Shown: piece after piece, positions 36,474 to 44,778 of the stretch
How positions within the stretch are numbered: position 1 is the stretch's first letter
How the letters are laid out: each line of letters starts with the position of its first letter
From: Cristatella mucedo
Taxonomy: Eukaryota > Bryozoa > Phylactolaemata > Cristatellidae
Assembly: GCA_009760855.2 (NCBI GenBank)
Contig: WPIO01000048.1
Coordinates: 620,001 to 672,500 of the forward strand
Reading direction: 5' to 3'
Length of the DNA: 52,500 nucleotides
Notes under the pieces: model-generated
Database searches by the model: none
What the model was told of the DNA's origin: nothing
Seen by the model: only the letters and a program-made list of their open reading frames with translations
Made by a program: the position numbers and the translations under genes

Positions 36474-37187
36474 CCGTGAATCTCAGTTAAGGTTAGTACA
36501 TTGAAACTAGTTCACACCGCTGTTACAGCGCATCTCAAAAATTGAAATTGACTTTAAAAAGTTCTCCCAGCCCTTACCCTAAATCGGCTGCAACTGCTGC
36601 CAAACCGAGCAGTTCATCTGGTCCGCCGTCAAAGCTTGTGCTGCCAAATCTGTGTACCATTTCTGTAATGTATTGTAATTTCTGAGCTTCAATTGCTCCA
36701 AGTAAAGTACCAGAGCAATGTCAAGCTTCTTACTATGGTAAGAAACCAGTGTGCTGGCTAGAACCAGGCTTGACATCTCCAACATATTCCCTTCTCCAGT
36801 CGTGTGCCCTCGTACCACTTGATCAACAGCATTTTGGCGTTTTTGCGTCTGTTTAGCTAAATTGAGATGATTTGGCGATTGTATGTACCGAGCAGGCTTC
36901 GGATAGTACCTGCGTCGATGACCTTTCATAGGTCAAGTCTCATTTAAGGGGGAGGGTCCGTATTTGGTCAAACCATTTTTGCAGTTCCAACCAGAGAGGG
37001 ACGAGGCTTTTATCATCGACGCGCGGGGCGCTCGTGCGGGGGGGGGGGGGGGCGGGGGGCGGGGGGGGGGGGGGGAAGAGGCCAAGGCCGCAGAGCGAGG
37101 AAAGCGAGGCTGGCTGGTCATTGAAAATATTTCTGATTAAAAATCGCATCGCGCTGGTGGAATTCGGCTGTAATGGGTGGATTTATA
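36471..37187. other. Intergenic with G-rich tract
   Basis: No supported gene. A minus frame of 116 codons (36579-36929) has no domain that I recognise. A G-run tract lies at 37038-37075. Confidence 0.35.
37038..37075 (+). repeat. Poly-G tract
   Basis: Three G-runs (13, 6 and 15 bases by my reading), each separated by a single C. It could form G-quadruplexes. Its length may be affected by sequencing error. Confidence 0.85.
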
Positions 37188-37917
37188 ATAATAATAATAA
37201 TAATAATAATGCACTTGATAAAGCGCCCTCAGAGAACTCAATCTCTTTCTTGGCGTTTTACATTTGCTGCAAAGGGCAATGCAATTGAATGGTGAGTAAT
37301 ATCATGCTTGATAAACAAAAAACATTAATAACATGGTTAGAGGTGACATGCACAGGGTCAGCATGCAAATGTGGTTAGTGGCAGCATGCACAGTGTCAGC
37401 ACGCAGAAGCACGTGAAGGACGAATCGCAAGGACTCACGAAATGCTGTCCTAAATAGGTGTGTTTTTAAGTTTTTTTTATATGTGGTCAGGTCAGGGGAT
37501 GTTCTGATGCAGGTCGGGAGGGAGTTCCAGGCTTTGGGAGCATACGAACTAAATGCACGGTCTTCAAAGGATTTGAGGTTTGTACGGAGTATTTGTAGAC
37601 TGTTGGATTCCGAAAAGCGGGTGGTACGATGCTTGGCCTGATGGGGGAGTAGATCTGAGAGATAGGCTGGAGCCAAAGAATGAAGTGACCTAAAAGTGAG
37701 CGACAAAAACCTTGAAGTCAATCCGTCACTTGACTGGTAGCCAGTGCAGGTCGGCGAGAAGTGGAGTAATGTGGCAACTGCAACGCTCACGACAGACAAG
37801 CGTAGCTGCGGAGTTTTGCATCAGCTGTAGTCGCCTGATCGCACATGCCGGTAGGCCAGCGAGCAGTGAGTTGCAGAAGTCGAGACGGGATGTCGCGAAC
37901 ACATGGACCAACTTGGA
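37188..37917 (-). pseudogene. LINE A 3' copy abutting the AT-rich island
   Basis: An (AAT)n/hairpin tail at 37188-37275, then the 3'UTR and ORF2 C-terminal blocks on the minus strand ([58 protein letters not shown]). LINE identity ends inside the KLVHAF region at about 37,917, where AT-rich sequence starts. The order fits a 5'-truncated LINE inserted at, or into, the island's left end. Confidence 0.9.
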
Positions 37918-38571
37918 AAACTAAAAAAATACATTGCTAATAATTCTAGCATGAGATTTCCTCCAATGTTGTTTGGCAAACTATTTGAACCTATTGCCGC
38001 TAAGTTTTTAGAAATGAAACTTAAAGTGAAACTTGATAATGCGAATGATCGTTTTAGTAGTGATGGTGTTTACAGATATTTTCTTGATGGAATAATAGAT
38101 AACAATACTTTAGTTGAAATACAATGCTTATGGAGCAGGAATATCATTGATGACTTTATACATAGACAATATCATGCGCAGTGTTTACTAGGCTTACATG
38201 TTTTAAAACTTAGTGAATGCTTTTACTCTGAGTTTGAGATTTTTTTCCTGGGTTGAATTGTGAAGAACCTCCGTCAGATTATGTAGCTTCTGGAAATGTA
38301 AAAATTCCTAATACTGATTTGGATATGCCAATTAGAGAACCAATTTTTATGCTATTACTTAAAGATGAAAAGTATTTCGATTTTGAATTTGACATTATAA
38401 GCAAGTATGGCAGATTTAATAATAAGAAAACAAATGGTTATGAAATAAAGTATTATATAAGAAGATGTTTGATTCAAGTAGTAGAAGAAGATGATCCTTG
38501 CAGATTTTCTAGAATAGTTCCTATTGTTAAAGAAGTGTTAGATAGATCAAAGATTTTAATTAGTAATTAAA
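37903..38571 (+). pseudogene. YqaJ-like viral recombinase/exonuclease, frameshifted
   Basis: Resembles the YqaJ/alkaline-exonuclease family, which resects DNA ends for viral recombination. Visible blocks are FGKLFEPIAAKFLE (like the G-x-x-x-E motif I), FLDGIIDNNTLVEIQC (like SPDG followed by LVEIKC) and a following Tyr/Gln-rich helix (RQYHAQCLLGL). The catalytic lysine of the usual E-x-K is Q here, so activity is doubtful. The frame breaks at a T-run near 38,231-38,238 and continues in the next frame to a stop at about 38,570. The first five codons come from antisense LINE A, so the true N-terminus is lost. Assignment is by motif only. Confidence 0.55.
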
Positions 38572-38604
38572 TAGATGAGTTGAAGACATCATTGTGATGA
38601 CTGC

Positions 38605-39435
38605 GTGAGTAGAATAAATGGTTTTATTCTATCAGATCTTGATGCAAATGGAAATAGAATTATTAACTTGAGTGATCCTGTGAGTGATGGTGATACTGTA
38701 ACAAAAGCTTATGCAGATGCAAACTTTATTGTAAATAGTGGCACTTCTTTAAATTTACAGAATAGACCAATTACAAATCCTGTTCCAGGAGTTAATCCAA
38801 CAGATGCTGTTAATGTAAGTCAAGTATCTAATTATGTCAGAAAATCTGGAGAAACAATGACTGGAGATTTAAATATGAATAGTTTTGCTATTACTTCTAC
38901 ATATTGGAATTCTACTAATACTACACCAACAGTTCTTCCTGGTGATTTTTGTGTAACTTATGGAGGTTTGAAGCGAGATGTGTTACTGAGGAATTGTCCT
39001 GCTACAACAAATTTGAATATGAATAATAACTCTATAACTAATGTTGCTGAACCTGTTAATTCTTCAGATGCTGCGACAATGTCATATGTTGATAGAACTG
39101 TTAAAAAAATAACAGAAGTCGTCGTACTTACATTTAACCCTAGAGCAATGAATTCTATTATTAATATTTCTACTGCATACTCTTGGCAAAATAAGAATAG
39201 CCCGCCTATTATAATACTTAGCGCTATGGTAGTTGGATCTTCTAATTGTATACAATTAAAACCTATCAGCGATACAACAATAGTATCTGGAGATATAAGA
39301 GCTATAAATACTTCTTCTAGTGGTACAGATTTTAAGTATTATGCTTATTTTAATAGATTGCCTGCTGATTATTATTATACAGATAACCTAGGAAATATGA
39401 AGGTTAATCTTTTAATTTCTTACATAAGTACCTGA
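38605..39435 (+). CDS. Phage-type tail-fibre/trimeric adhesin-like protein
   Basis: A protein of about 276 residues with phage tail-fibre style repeats: SDLDANGNRIINLSDPVSDG at residues 10-29 followed by DTVTKAYAD, a related block at about 50-77, GDLNMNSFAIT at about 87-97, and LNMNNNSITNVAEPVNSSDA at about 137-156 with an MSYVD end. Such 'LxxNGNxIxNLxxPxxxxDAxxxxYVD' units form the trimeric shafts of receptor-binding fibres in phages and some DNA viruses. The C-terminal 110 residues could be the head. There is no cysteine pattern or membrane segment. No ATG is in frame upstream, and the frame opens at a GTG, so the original start may have been lost. It lies 34 bp after the nuclease remnant on the same strand. 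Confidence 0.6.
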   Translation: MSRINGFILSDLDANGNRIINLSDPVSDGDTVTKAYADANFIVNSGTSLNLQNRPITNPVPGVNPTDAVNVSQVSNYVRKSGETMTGDLNMNSFAITSTYWNSTNTTPTVLPGDFCVTYGGLKRDVLLRNCPATTNLNMNNNSITNVAEPVNSSDAATMSYVDRTVKKITEVVVLTFNPRAMNSIINISTAYSWQNKNSPPIIILSAMVVGSSNCIQLKPISDTTIVSGDIRAINTSSSGTDFKYYAYFNRLPADYYYTDNLGNMKVNLLISYIST

Positions 39436-39535
39436 GAAGTACAAATGGACAAGTAATACAATTAATTCTTTTAATTTAGTTGCTTTACGCTTACCTTTTA
39501 CTAATGGGAATAATTTTGCAATATTCATTATTGAT

Positions 39536-39859
39536 TCATGTTCTAAACAATGATGAACGCAGAATAGTTCGGAACACCTTTTTTTTAAAGTGTTTCTTTG
39601 CTAAGCAGTATATCTTTGTAGGTCGTTGTTTAGAATATTTATTCCTTGCATAATAACAATCTGCGCAAATGATTATTTTGTTGTTTCTTAAAATAAAACA
39701 ATCGAATTCTGTTTCTGTACTATCTAAATCACACATATCACAACGCATTTCATACTTTAACTTTGGCCTTCGTTTAACCTTTTTGCAAACTGGATGACCT
39801 GACTCTAAGTATTCAATTTCGCTAAATGTTGTCGAACAGCTTTCACAAAATATTTCCAT
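39536..39859 (-). CDS. Cys4 zinc-ribbon small protein, unknown
   Basis: A 107-residue lysine-rich protein. Cysteines occur as C5-x2-C8, C25, C40-x2-C43, C54 and C65-x2-C68, the pattern of one or two zinc ribbons. C40/C43 with C65/C68 is the best set. The C-terminus is strongly basic. The start ATG is nine bases from the divergent ATG at 39,869, with a perfect 10-bp palindrome between them. The function is not known. A late-gene regulator or nucleic-acid binding factor would fit a viral cassette, but that is inference. Confidence 0.5.
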   Translation of the reverse strand: MEIFCESCSTTFSEIEYLESGHPVCKKVKRRPKLKYEMRCDMCDLDSTETEFDCFILRNNKIIICADCYYARNKYSKQRPTKIYCLAKKHFKKKVFRTILRSSLFRT

Positions 39860-39869
39860 TTCTATAGAA
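39860..39869. promoter_or_regulatory. Palindrome TTCTATAGAA between divergent starts
   Basis: A perfect 10-bp palindrome shared by the upstream sides of the minus ATG (39,859) and plus ATG (39,869). A TATAGAA(A)TG arrangement is also found just before the ATG at 41,390 (minus), so it may be a viral promoter or start-context element. Confidence 0.45.
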
Positions 39870-40770
39870 TGTCATTTTTAACTCCAAATGAAAGAAAAAA
39901 GGAAGGTAAATTTAATCCAGAGTCTGATATAAGTCAGATATTCAAGCCAAGACCGAAATAATTCCAAAAGGTTTCTTTGATACAGCTAAACCTAATGAAA
40001 GTCATCAAGCAGATATTTTGTATATGCCAAATGATTCTGGATACAAATATGCTTTGAGTGTTATTGATGTTGCTAGCAGATATAAAGACTCGAGACCACT
40101 TAAAACAAAGTCTTCTAAAGAAGTAACACAAGCTATAACAGATATTTACACAAAAAGTTTATTGAAGTGGCCAAAGAAGATAACAGTAGATCCAGGATCT
40201 GAGTTTAAAGGAGAATTCATGAAAGAAACGAAAAGACATGAAACACAAGTTATAGAAGCTAGTAGTAAAAAGAGTGTTGCACTTGTTGAAAGAATGAATA
40301 GAACTGTAGCAGAAAGAGCATTTATTGCGCAATATGAAAAAGAATTAGAAAACAATAATGGATATTTCACTAGAAATAAAGAATGGATTTATAATTTACC
40401 AAAGATTATTGATTATCTAAATAATAGTGTTACAAGATCAATTGGTGAAGAACCTGTAAAGGCGATAAAAAAAGAATCAGTAAAATTAAATATACCAAAA
40501 TATCATAGAAAAGTTGGAGAACAAGAAAAACTATTAGAACTTGGAACAACTGTTAGATATTTACCAGAACCTGGTGAAGGAGAAAATGAAAAAAGAAGAA
40601 GAGCTACAGATCCGATATGGAGTTAGACTAAGCATACTATTGCTAGAATAATGGTATTGAAAAAACAAACGGTTAGATATTTCATTAATGATGTTAAAAG
40701 GAGTTTTGTTAGAGAGAAATTACAAGGGATTAAACAGGACTCATTTCTGTTTGTGAACGTCTTTCTATAA
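39869..40770 (+). pseudogene. DDE integrase, Polinton/retroviral type, broken
   Basis: An rve-fold integrase, the enzyme that inserts element DNA into the host genome. The catalytic triad is D at 40,012-40,014 (HQADILYMPND), D at 40,189-40,191 (TVDPGSEFKGEF) and E at 40,288-40,290 (ALVERMNRT), with 32 residues between the second D and E by my count. The start ATG at 39,869 leads into a short frame that stops at about 39,959, and the catalytic frame begins just before, so a frameshift is present. A TAG at 40,624 follows RRATDPIWS, and the same frame stays open to 40,770 with sequence resembling the C-terminal domain of Polinton-type integrases. Its end overlaps the convergent minus-strand gene. 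No N-terminal zinc finger is visible. Confidence 0.75.
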
Positions 40771-41390
40771 GATTATCAAACTCTTCTTTTGTAACTACTT
40801 CATCAGATAAAGCATCTGTTATTTTTGAAATAAACTGTGTGTTAGAATCAAGAGTAAATATTTTTTTTATCTATTTCAACTAAAACACCGTCAACTGCCA
40901 TTAGCATTGCTGTTAGTGCTGAGATAGCTAAGACTGCATTAGTTATTTCAGGATGAGCATGAACATGTGTTGTAGAAACTGTAACTCCTAAAGCTACTAT
41001 TATATTTACAATTTTAATTATATATCTTACTCTTGTTAACTTAGTTAGACATGATCTAACTTTAACGTTATATGCGACTGTTTCATCATATCTTTGAAGA
41101 GCAAACTTTTTTCTTAGATCTGCCGTTTTCCTATAATTATTAAAAGTTTTTCAAACCTATCCTGGATATAAATCTTTTTCATTATATGGAGAATCCATAT
41201 AATTAATGAAAACAGAAGTAGCATCATAGCTACGATCATTAAGATAAGAAATGAATTCTTCAATATCTTCACATGTCTTTGGATGTCTTGGTTTTAATCC
41301 GTCAGATTTTTCAGCAGCTGCAGTTTTTAATCTTCTGATATAATCTTGATATTTTTCTCCAACTTGTCTGCTAAATTTTTCATTACTCAT
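40730..41390 (-). pseudogene. Unknown membrane protein, frameshifted
   Basis: The minus-strand ATG is at 41,390. The first frame (77 codons, charged: SNEKFSRQVGEKYQDYIRRL) stops at about 41,157. A second frame then runs through a basic stretch into two hydrophobic segments (YIIKIVNIIVALGVTV and a second around 40,910-40,960) to a stop near 40,857. A third frame is open to a stop at about 40,730. The breaks are at short A/T runs, so one gene with at least two frameshifts is likely. I do not recognise the family. Its ATG overlaps the end of the next minus gene by eight bases. Confidence 0.45.
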
Positions 41391-41796
41391 TTCTATATAA
41401 CATAAAAAAGATGTTTAAATAATTTTTACCATAATATACAAATATATGCAGTTTTCTATATTGATTAGGAAATATTATTAGCAATATTTTTGGAAAACCT
41501 TTTTCATAATATGGATCTCTGAATGTTTCAACTAGACAATTATCAACAATACTAGGAGATTGATGCTTATTAAAGAATTCTGGGTGACTAATCAAATTAT
41601 AATTTGTTAACTTTTGCCTCTCACCTTTACGAATTAAATCAATTATAAAATCTGTATGTAGTTTAATTTCGTCATATCCATTAACAAAAGGAATGCAATG
41701 ATAATAAAACTTGTAAAATACTTCCCTAATTCTGATTATATAAGAAATCATACTCTCACGCCAATGTCTAGGAAAGAGTTTACACCTTGTACTCAT
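41383..41796 (-). CDS. Hypothetical protein of the AT-rich island
   Basis: About 137 residues from the ATG at 41,796 (MSTRCKLFPRHWRESMISYI). An in-frame ATG at 41,880 would add 28 residues but lies at the island's edge. Aromatic- and isoleucine-rich, with a short hydrophobic stretch (KILLIIF) and no cysteine motif. I recognise no family. It ends in an ATGAGTAA overlap with the start of the following minus-strand gene, a compact layout seen in viral genomes rather than in animal genes. Confidence 0.45.
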   Translation of the reverse strand: MSTRCKLFPRHWRESMISYIIRIREVFYKFYYHCIPFVNGYDEIKLHTDFIIDLIRKGERQKLTNYNLISHPEFFNKHQSPSIVDNCLVETFRDPYYEKGFPKILLIIFPNQYRKLHIFVYYGKNYLNIFFMLYRNE

Positions 41797-41912
41797 AGTA
41801 TATTTAATAAATTTTTTCTTTAAACCAAATTTTATTATGTTAGAATGTGATAGGATAAACAACGAAGTAGGCGAAAACACTATGCCGAGCGACAGCGAGT
41901 CTAGTGTTGAAC

Positions 41913-42035
41913 GAGTAGTTTGGTTTTGAAAGTTATGGAGACTTGGATCTCAGACGAAGACACTCGATCGAGCGGTGCGAGATTGAGGGTCGAGGCTGAG
42001 CCCTAGGCTCCATAACGTTCAAAACGTAACTACTC
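41913..42035. repeat. Imperfect palindrome (hairpin/MITE-like) at island edge
   Basis: The 28-bp arm at 41913-41940 (GAGTAGTT, GTTTTGAA, GTTATGGAG) is inverted at 42008-42035 with three or four differences, and weaker pairing continues inward. The whole 123 bp could fold as one stem. It could be a small MITE or an edge structure of the island. Confidence 0.55.
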
Positions 42036-42149
42036 CCGTCGCCGCGGCCGTTAGGCAACAAGGGCATTAACATTGGCTGGCCGATCGGGTCCGACTGACG
42101 TGTTACAGCGCGTCGGCCCTACGTTCGCGAGCCCGCTCGCCTGACCGTC

Positions 42150-42160
42150 TCTGTATAAAG
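42150..42160 (+). promoter_or_regulatory. TATA-like box
   Basis: TGTATAAAGA at about 42,151-42,160, with a plus-strand AATAAA at 42,890-42,895. They could bound a short plus transcript, but the frames between them have no domain. Confidence 0.2.
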
Positions 42161-42479
42161 AATGGCCGGCCGAGTCGAGCGTCTAGCCGAAAGCGTCGGC
42201 GGCTGCTGCAGCCGCTTCCGCAACGCCCCATTCCCGAAGCGCGCGAACTCGGAGATCCATTGGCGCTCGCTTGCGCTCAGTCGTCGGGGAATAGCCAATA
42301 GCGGCTGCTGTACGAGCGCTGCTTCTCGCGGCGGCGGCGTCTTCGAGGGCGAGCGTCCGTCCGTCCGCGGCCCGGCGCTTTGCGTTGCAAAAAATTGCTG
42401 CGAAGTCGCTGCGCGGCCACCGCTCGCACGTCGGGTCGTGCTCTTTACGGGCCCAGGTGCAGCAGCGCCCAAAACGCAC

Positions 42480-42570
42480 GGAACTGACTTCCGGGTGGGC
42501 TGAACAGACTTCCGGGTGGGCCGCAGCGCACTTCTGGGTGGGCCGCAGCGCACTTCCTGGTCGCCCGCCG
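42480..42570 (+). repeat. Minisatellite, 22-24 bp, about 4 units
   Basis: Units built on ACTTCCGGGTGGGCYG, separated by AACAG or CAGCGC, occur four times. The frames across it on both strands are not supported as genes. Confidence 0.75.
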
Positions 42571-42663
42571 CGTCCGGTCGGCTCAATTGAGCAAAGACGC
42601 GCTCTCAAAGCGGCGGAAAGGCAACGCGCGAGGACAAGGGTGGCGCCTCACAAGGCGTGGAAG

Positions 42664-42669
42664 TTTATT
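42664..42669 (-). terminator. Candidate polyadenylation signal for IL-17-like gene
   Basis: AATAAA on the minus strand, about 360 bp beyond the stop codon at 43,027. It is the first such hexamer I found downstream. Confidence 0.4.
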
Positions 42670-43026
42670 CCGCGAAAACAGGACGGCGGTAAGAGTTGTA
42701 GCGACTCATTTTTTTCAGTTCGTCCGACGCTTTGCGTACGGGACGCGCGGTCGCTAGCTCTGCGAGCGTACAGGCAGCGAGATACATGCGTACGTGTGCT
42801 ATTGCGGCGGCGCGCGAAATCCTGAACGGTCGCGGTCGCGGGCGGGATCGCGTGCGCGAGCTGTATATTGCGGCTCATTTGTAAAAAGAAATAAAAGCGG
42901 CCGAATAACGCGGGCCGTTAATTAAAAATTAAAAAAAACGGCCGGAATACGCGGCCGCGGTGGTCGGCGGACTCTATTGCGTGCTCACGTCGCGTGTGCG
43001 GCAGTGTCTCGTCCTCGTCCGGGCCT

Positions 43027-43871
43027 TCAGACCGTCGCTGCCGGATTGAGCGCGCACGTGTAGCCCACCGTCACCGACGTCCTGGTCGGAGCGTAGCGCT
43101 TCACGCCGCCGACGCACGCGCCGGTGTAGCGCAGGACTGTTCGCTGCAGCGCGACGCTCTGACAGCTGCGGTGGCCGATGCAGCCGCCGCAGCCGGACGC
43201 TCCGAGGTAGCGGGCTTGCACGATCGTCGGCGGATAGCGCGTCGCGTCAGTCTCGTTGTACAAGTACCTGCGAGCAGAGACGGAAGTGAGGCAGGCGGCG
43301 CCGCTACGCGCGGCGCACCAGCGGCGGCAAGGGTCCAACGGACGGACGGACGGCTCCGGCGCGAGGCGACAGCGCCAATTCGGAGCCAGCGTTGCCCGCC
43401 CGCCAACGAGCGCGACGCCCCGCCCATTTTCGATCGTCGCCGCCGCCGCGACCCTAGCGTCGCTCGCGCCGCCAGCTAGCAGCGGCTGCAGCCGGACGGA
43501 CAGCGCCGATGCGGATGTGCCGCGCAGCACGCGTACCACGGACACGTCGACCGCTGTCTGATTGGAGACGCTCCCGTCGCCGCCAGTCTGCAGCAGTCGG
43601 TTATCTCCTCTTGCTCCACAGTCGCGCTCAGCTGGGGACTGGCGAAGCTGCTGCCGCCGCCGCTGCTGCCGCCGCCGTGCGCCGGGTGCTCGGTAGCAGC
43701 CGCCACCGCCTCGGCGAGAAGTCGTTCCAGCTCGGCTCGGCTGGGGTCGGTGCAAGAGACCTCCATGCCCACCGCCACCGTCGCTGCCGCGCTCGTGCGG
43801 CAGATCGCCGACCAGAACAGCAGTAGCAGCAGCAGGTGCTCCAGAGTAGATTCCGCGATGCAGCAGCGCAT
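43027..43871 (-). CDS. IL17-like: Interleukin-17-like cytokine, two exons
   Basis: A secreted IL-17-family cytokine, which signals through IL-17 receptors in immune and epithelial responses. Exon 1 (43871-43537) encodes a signal peptide with a leucine core (HLLLLLLFWSAICRTSA, residues 12-28), a Gly/Ser-rich linker and then RQRSTCPW. Exon 2 (43267-43027) gives YLYNETDATRYPPTIVQARY (113-132), GCGGCIG, CQSVALQRTVLRY, GAC and SVTVGYTCALNP. The CPW-x9-RYP spacing, SV block and C-terminal V-G-x-T-C match the family. Joined length is 191 residues, with a sequon at N116. The intron splits Trp112 in phase 2. An upstream in-frame ATG at 43,916 would add 15 residues. The V-G-C-T-C first cysteine is Tyr here. 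GC-rich, unlike the AT-rich island 1.1 kb away. Confidence 0.8.
43268..43536 (-). other. Phase-2 GT-AG intron of the IL-17-like gene
   Basis: A 269-bp intron on the minus strand beginning GTACGC and ending in a pyrimidine-rich CTTCCGTCTCTGCTCGCAG. Removing it joins CCPW-type exon ends in frame and restores IL-17 spacing. Both exon frames run on through the intron without a stop, which is why long shadow frames appear here. Confidence 0.75.
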
Positions 43872-44043
43872 GACTTCGGTTGTCGTGGACGAGTTCCGTT
43901 TAGCGACGGACCGCACCGGCTCCGACTAGACGATCGCACTAGCTAGCGAGAATGAGCGCGCTTGCTCGCTCCCGGCGGCTCTTATGCTGGCGCTTTTTCC
44001 GGTCGGTTGCACTCGTCTTTGAGCGAGCGCGCTTGGACTGGGA
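43872..44043 (-). promoter_or_regulatory. Presumed 5' region of the IL-17-like gene
   Basis: GC-rich, with a CATAAGAG TATA-like sequence on the minus strand at about 43,980-43,987, roughly 110 bp before the ATG. No start site is shown, so this is a position-based guess. Confidence 0.25.
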
Positions 44044-44400
44044 CGCTCGCTCTAACTGGGACTCGCGCTGGGACGTCCCCTTCTGGCGCGTGACGCGCGA
44101 CAGAGACTAGTTGGCACGATCGTCGGGCGGCGTAAAAGCACGGCGCTCGCAAAACCAAAGTGCACCGGACGGCGGCTGCAGCCGGCCCTCCCCCCTTCAC
44201 GACGCGAGAAATGCGAGACATTGCGCAAGCCATCCGGCGCTAGACCCGAAGACGATTGGCTGCCCGCTGGCCTCGTTCCCACACTAGCGCCGTTTGTAGC
44301 TGAGCCGATGACGCGGCCCGCTCGGGAAACCTCGAGCGTCAACGGCTCGCGGGGTATTCAATGGATGGCAAAGGCGACAGGTGCATGCAATTCCGGTCGG
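44044..44400 (+). repeat. Inverted duplication, left arm
   Basis: About 357 bp whose reverse complement is at 45150-45510. Shared blocks include AACTGGGACTCGCG, CGCGACAGAGACTAGTTGGC, GACGGCGGCTGCAGCCGGCC, AGCCATCCGGCGCTAGACCC and TATTCAATGGATGGCAAAGG. Similarity is high by eye, with small indels. Confidence 0.9.
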
Positions 44401-44429
44401 TGCACGCACTTCCGGTCATTTCTGACATG

Positions 44430-44483
44430 TTTCTCTCTCTCTCTCTCTCTTTATACATATACATGTATATATGGTATATACAC

Positions 44484-44559
<76 letters not shown>

Positions 44560-44560
44560 T
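44430..44560. repeat. CT, TA and (TG)n microsatellites
   Basis: A short CT run, then TA-rich sequence, then about 30 TG units (44499-44558). Shadow frames give poly-HT and poly-VC. Confidence 0.95.
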
Positions 44561-44654
44561 AAAGCGAGAACGTCCATCCTTCCCTCCCTCACGCGGCAAG
44601 ATGGCGAACTTTCGTCAAGCAACAGGATGACGCGGAGTTCTCTTCCGTGACGGA

Positions 44655-44778
44655 ACTATGTGATGTCATGTATCTCCGTCTGTAACTCCACAAAGCCATA
44701 AAGACTATGTGAGTGTTTCGCAGGAGAGTTTTGTATAGCACACTCACATCCTAGGCGGCTTTCGGTACGCATTCAAGG
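44655..44778 (-). repeat. LINE B 3' tail, minus strand
   Basis: TGTATCTCCGTCTGTAACTC, CTATGTGAGTGTTTCGCAGG, TTTTGTATAGCACACTCACA and GGCGGCTTTCGGTACGCATT match the reversed LINE B end. It joins the SINE at 44,776 without a gap. Confidence 0.7.

Noticed and set aside
37918-41880. Bacterial or phage contamination
   Set aside because: The integrase is of eukaryotic Polinton/retroviral type and the left edge joins a LINE A copy with LINE bases inside the frame, so integration is more likely, though misassembly is not excluded.
42119-42825. Overlapping frames on both strands in GC-rich sequence between the island and the IL-17-like gene
   Set aside because: They cross a minisatellite and have low-complexity products. 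TATA and AATAAA signals alone are too weak.
43101-43561. Long plus- and minus-strand frames overlapping the IL-17-like gene (42994-43479, 43101-43427, 43256-43561, and the 242-codon minus frame read unspliced)
   Set aside because: They are GC-rich shadows. Only the spliced minus reading gives a recognised family.
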